Positions 63,616-64,000 of a stretch of 64,000 nt of DNA are shown here, piece by piece. The notes under the pieces were generated by a model that was given only the letters and a program-made list of their open reading frames with translations, was not told the DNA's origin and did no database searches. The position numbers and the translations under genes were made by a program. The stretch spans positions 454,353 through 518,352 of the forward strand of contig NZ_PTJA01000004.1 in assembly GCF_002934545.1 (NCBI RefSeq). Direction: 5' to 3'. The DNA comes from Lacrimispora xylanisolvens. Its GTDB lineage: Bacteria; Bacillota; Clostridia; Lachnospirales; Lachnospiraceae. Every line of letters begins with the position of its first letter. The first letter of the stretch is position 1.

Positions 63616-63838
63616 GGTTCCAATAGAACCTCACTGATAATCAAGTCAATATTGACTAATCGTATATTTTATGCTGTTCCCAGAATTGGGAGTAATGACT
63701 TAATCGCAAAACTGCGAAGTCACAGAACTGTGATACTGTAAGAGAGCGTATGTTTGCGATGTCATAGGTAAACTGTTTCCCTGTGGAGAACTGACTAATA
63801 TTTGAGGTGGCGATACGCCGTCGCTCCCTTAAAAGGGA
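63616..63838. repeat. Cluster of seven perfect short hairpins
   Basis: In 223 bases I count these inverted repeats: GGTTC/GAACC (63616-63630), AGTCAAT/ATTGACT (63644-63657), TCCCA/TGGGA (63678-63691), TCGCA/TGCGA (63704-63717), TCACAG/CTGTGA (63720-63733), GGCG/CGCC (63809-63819) and TCCCTT/AAGGGA (63825-63838). All have loops of 0-5 bases. Another 9-bp stem lies at 63970-63992. No gene is apparent apart from a 30-codon frame. Such density suggests a structured RNA or a mobile-element end; the identity is unknown. Confidence 0.7.
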
Positions 63839-63887
63839 AACTGTAAGGCGAGGTACTCTGTATGTTTTCTACTGACTGTGTTTGCAT
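63795..63887 (-). CDS. Possible 30-residue peptide
   Basis: The ATG at 63887 follows GGAAAGGAATAGAATATT, a good ribosome site. The frame encodes 30 residues (MQTQSVENIQ ... FPFKGATAYRHLKY) and stops at TAG. It overlaps two of the hairpins. It could be a leader peptide or a gene remnant. I give low confidence because no homologue is known to me. Confidence 0.35.
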   Translation of the reverse strand: MQTQSVENIQSTSPYSFPFKGATAYRHLKY

Positions 63888-63969
63888 AATATTCTATTCC
63901 TTTCCGTAAATGGTAAATAACCCGTCTACTTTTGGATTCCTCATAAAATTGAGATAATGGTGTAAAGTT

Positions 63970-63992
63970 GAAAAGTTTCTAACAAACTTTTC
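63970..63992. repeat. 9-bp perfect hairpin at the right edge
   Basis: GAAAAGTTT (63970-63978) and AAACTTTTC (63984-63992) form a stem with a five-base loop. It belongs to the hairpin-rich stretch that runs off the window. Confidence 0.6.
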
Positions 63993-64000
63993 ACACAGAA

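Noticed and set aside
63541..63700. A second group I intron in the tail fragment
   Set aside because: A G precedes the resumed frame, but no convincing P7/P8/P9 pairing and no upstream exon are visible in the window.
63616..63838. CRISPR array
   Set aside because: The hairpins differ in sequence, have no constant repeat and no regular spacer length.
63541..64000. Group II intron
   Set aside because: No domain V motif (GAGCCGTATG-like) or reverse transcriptase frame was found. GTGCG at one edge alone is not enough.

Overview
The window looks like a chromosomal segment of a spore-forming Gram-positive anaerobe of the Lachnospiraceae, probably close to Lacrimispora or the Clostridium saccharolyticum group. 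This is inferred from gene families and gene order, not from a database match. The supporting signs are a CIRCE-controlled hrcA-grpE start, the forespore genes spoIIP and gpr, strong AGGAGG ribosome sites, moderate GC, a fermentative alcohol dehydrogenase beside rex, and TRAP and serine dehydratase genes.

Layout. Positions 1-9.7 kb hold grpE (partial), hrcA, two secreted 3D-domain proteins, hemW, lepA, a probable type I toxin-antitoxin locus (a 27-residue membrane peptide plus antisense RNA), spoIIP, gpr and rpsT. Positions 9.77-26.2 kb hold a compact contractile-tail cluster. It has lysis genes (amidase, holin), fibres, baseplate (I, J, gp25, U, V, hub D, X), tape measure, chaperones, tube and sheath, and is controlled by a Cro-like protein, an XRE repressor and an ImmA-type protease. 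There is no capsid, portal, terminase or integrase, so it is best read as an R-type tailocin inserted between rpsT and holA. Its tape-measure gene is interrupted by a 316-nt element with the marks of an ORF-less group I intron. Its tail chaperone gene carries a -1 frameshift site, and its fibre gene is split by a one-base frameshift.

Positions 26.5-36.4 kb form one long leftward gene series: an unknown gene, an ABC exporter, degV, a histidine kinase, a GerMN lipoprotein, comEC and holA. Positions 36.5-41.4 kb are the glycolytic cluster gap-pgk-tpiA-gpmI with its own promoter and internal hairpins. Next come a Na/Pi transporter, a PHP phosphatase, sdaAB-sdaAA, a small membrane protein, a TRAP transporter, argH, a YfhO-GtrA pair, apbE-cbiK, an iron alcohol dehydrogenase, a LysR regulator, rex, queA and a membrane-anchored protein of unknown function.

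Positions 61.3-64 kb hold tRNA-Arg(CCG) followed by a decayed prophage: a broken tyrosine integrase, an excisionase-like gene and a frameshifted tail-protein fragment. The window ends in an unexplained stretch rich in perfect short hairpins. The likeliest novelty is the intron-bearing tailocin. The hairpin-rich stretch at the right edge is the main part left unexplained.
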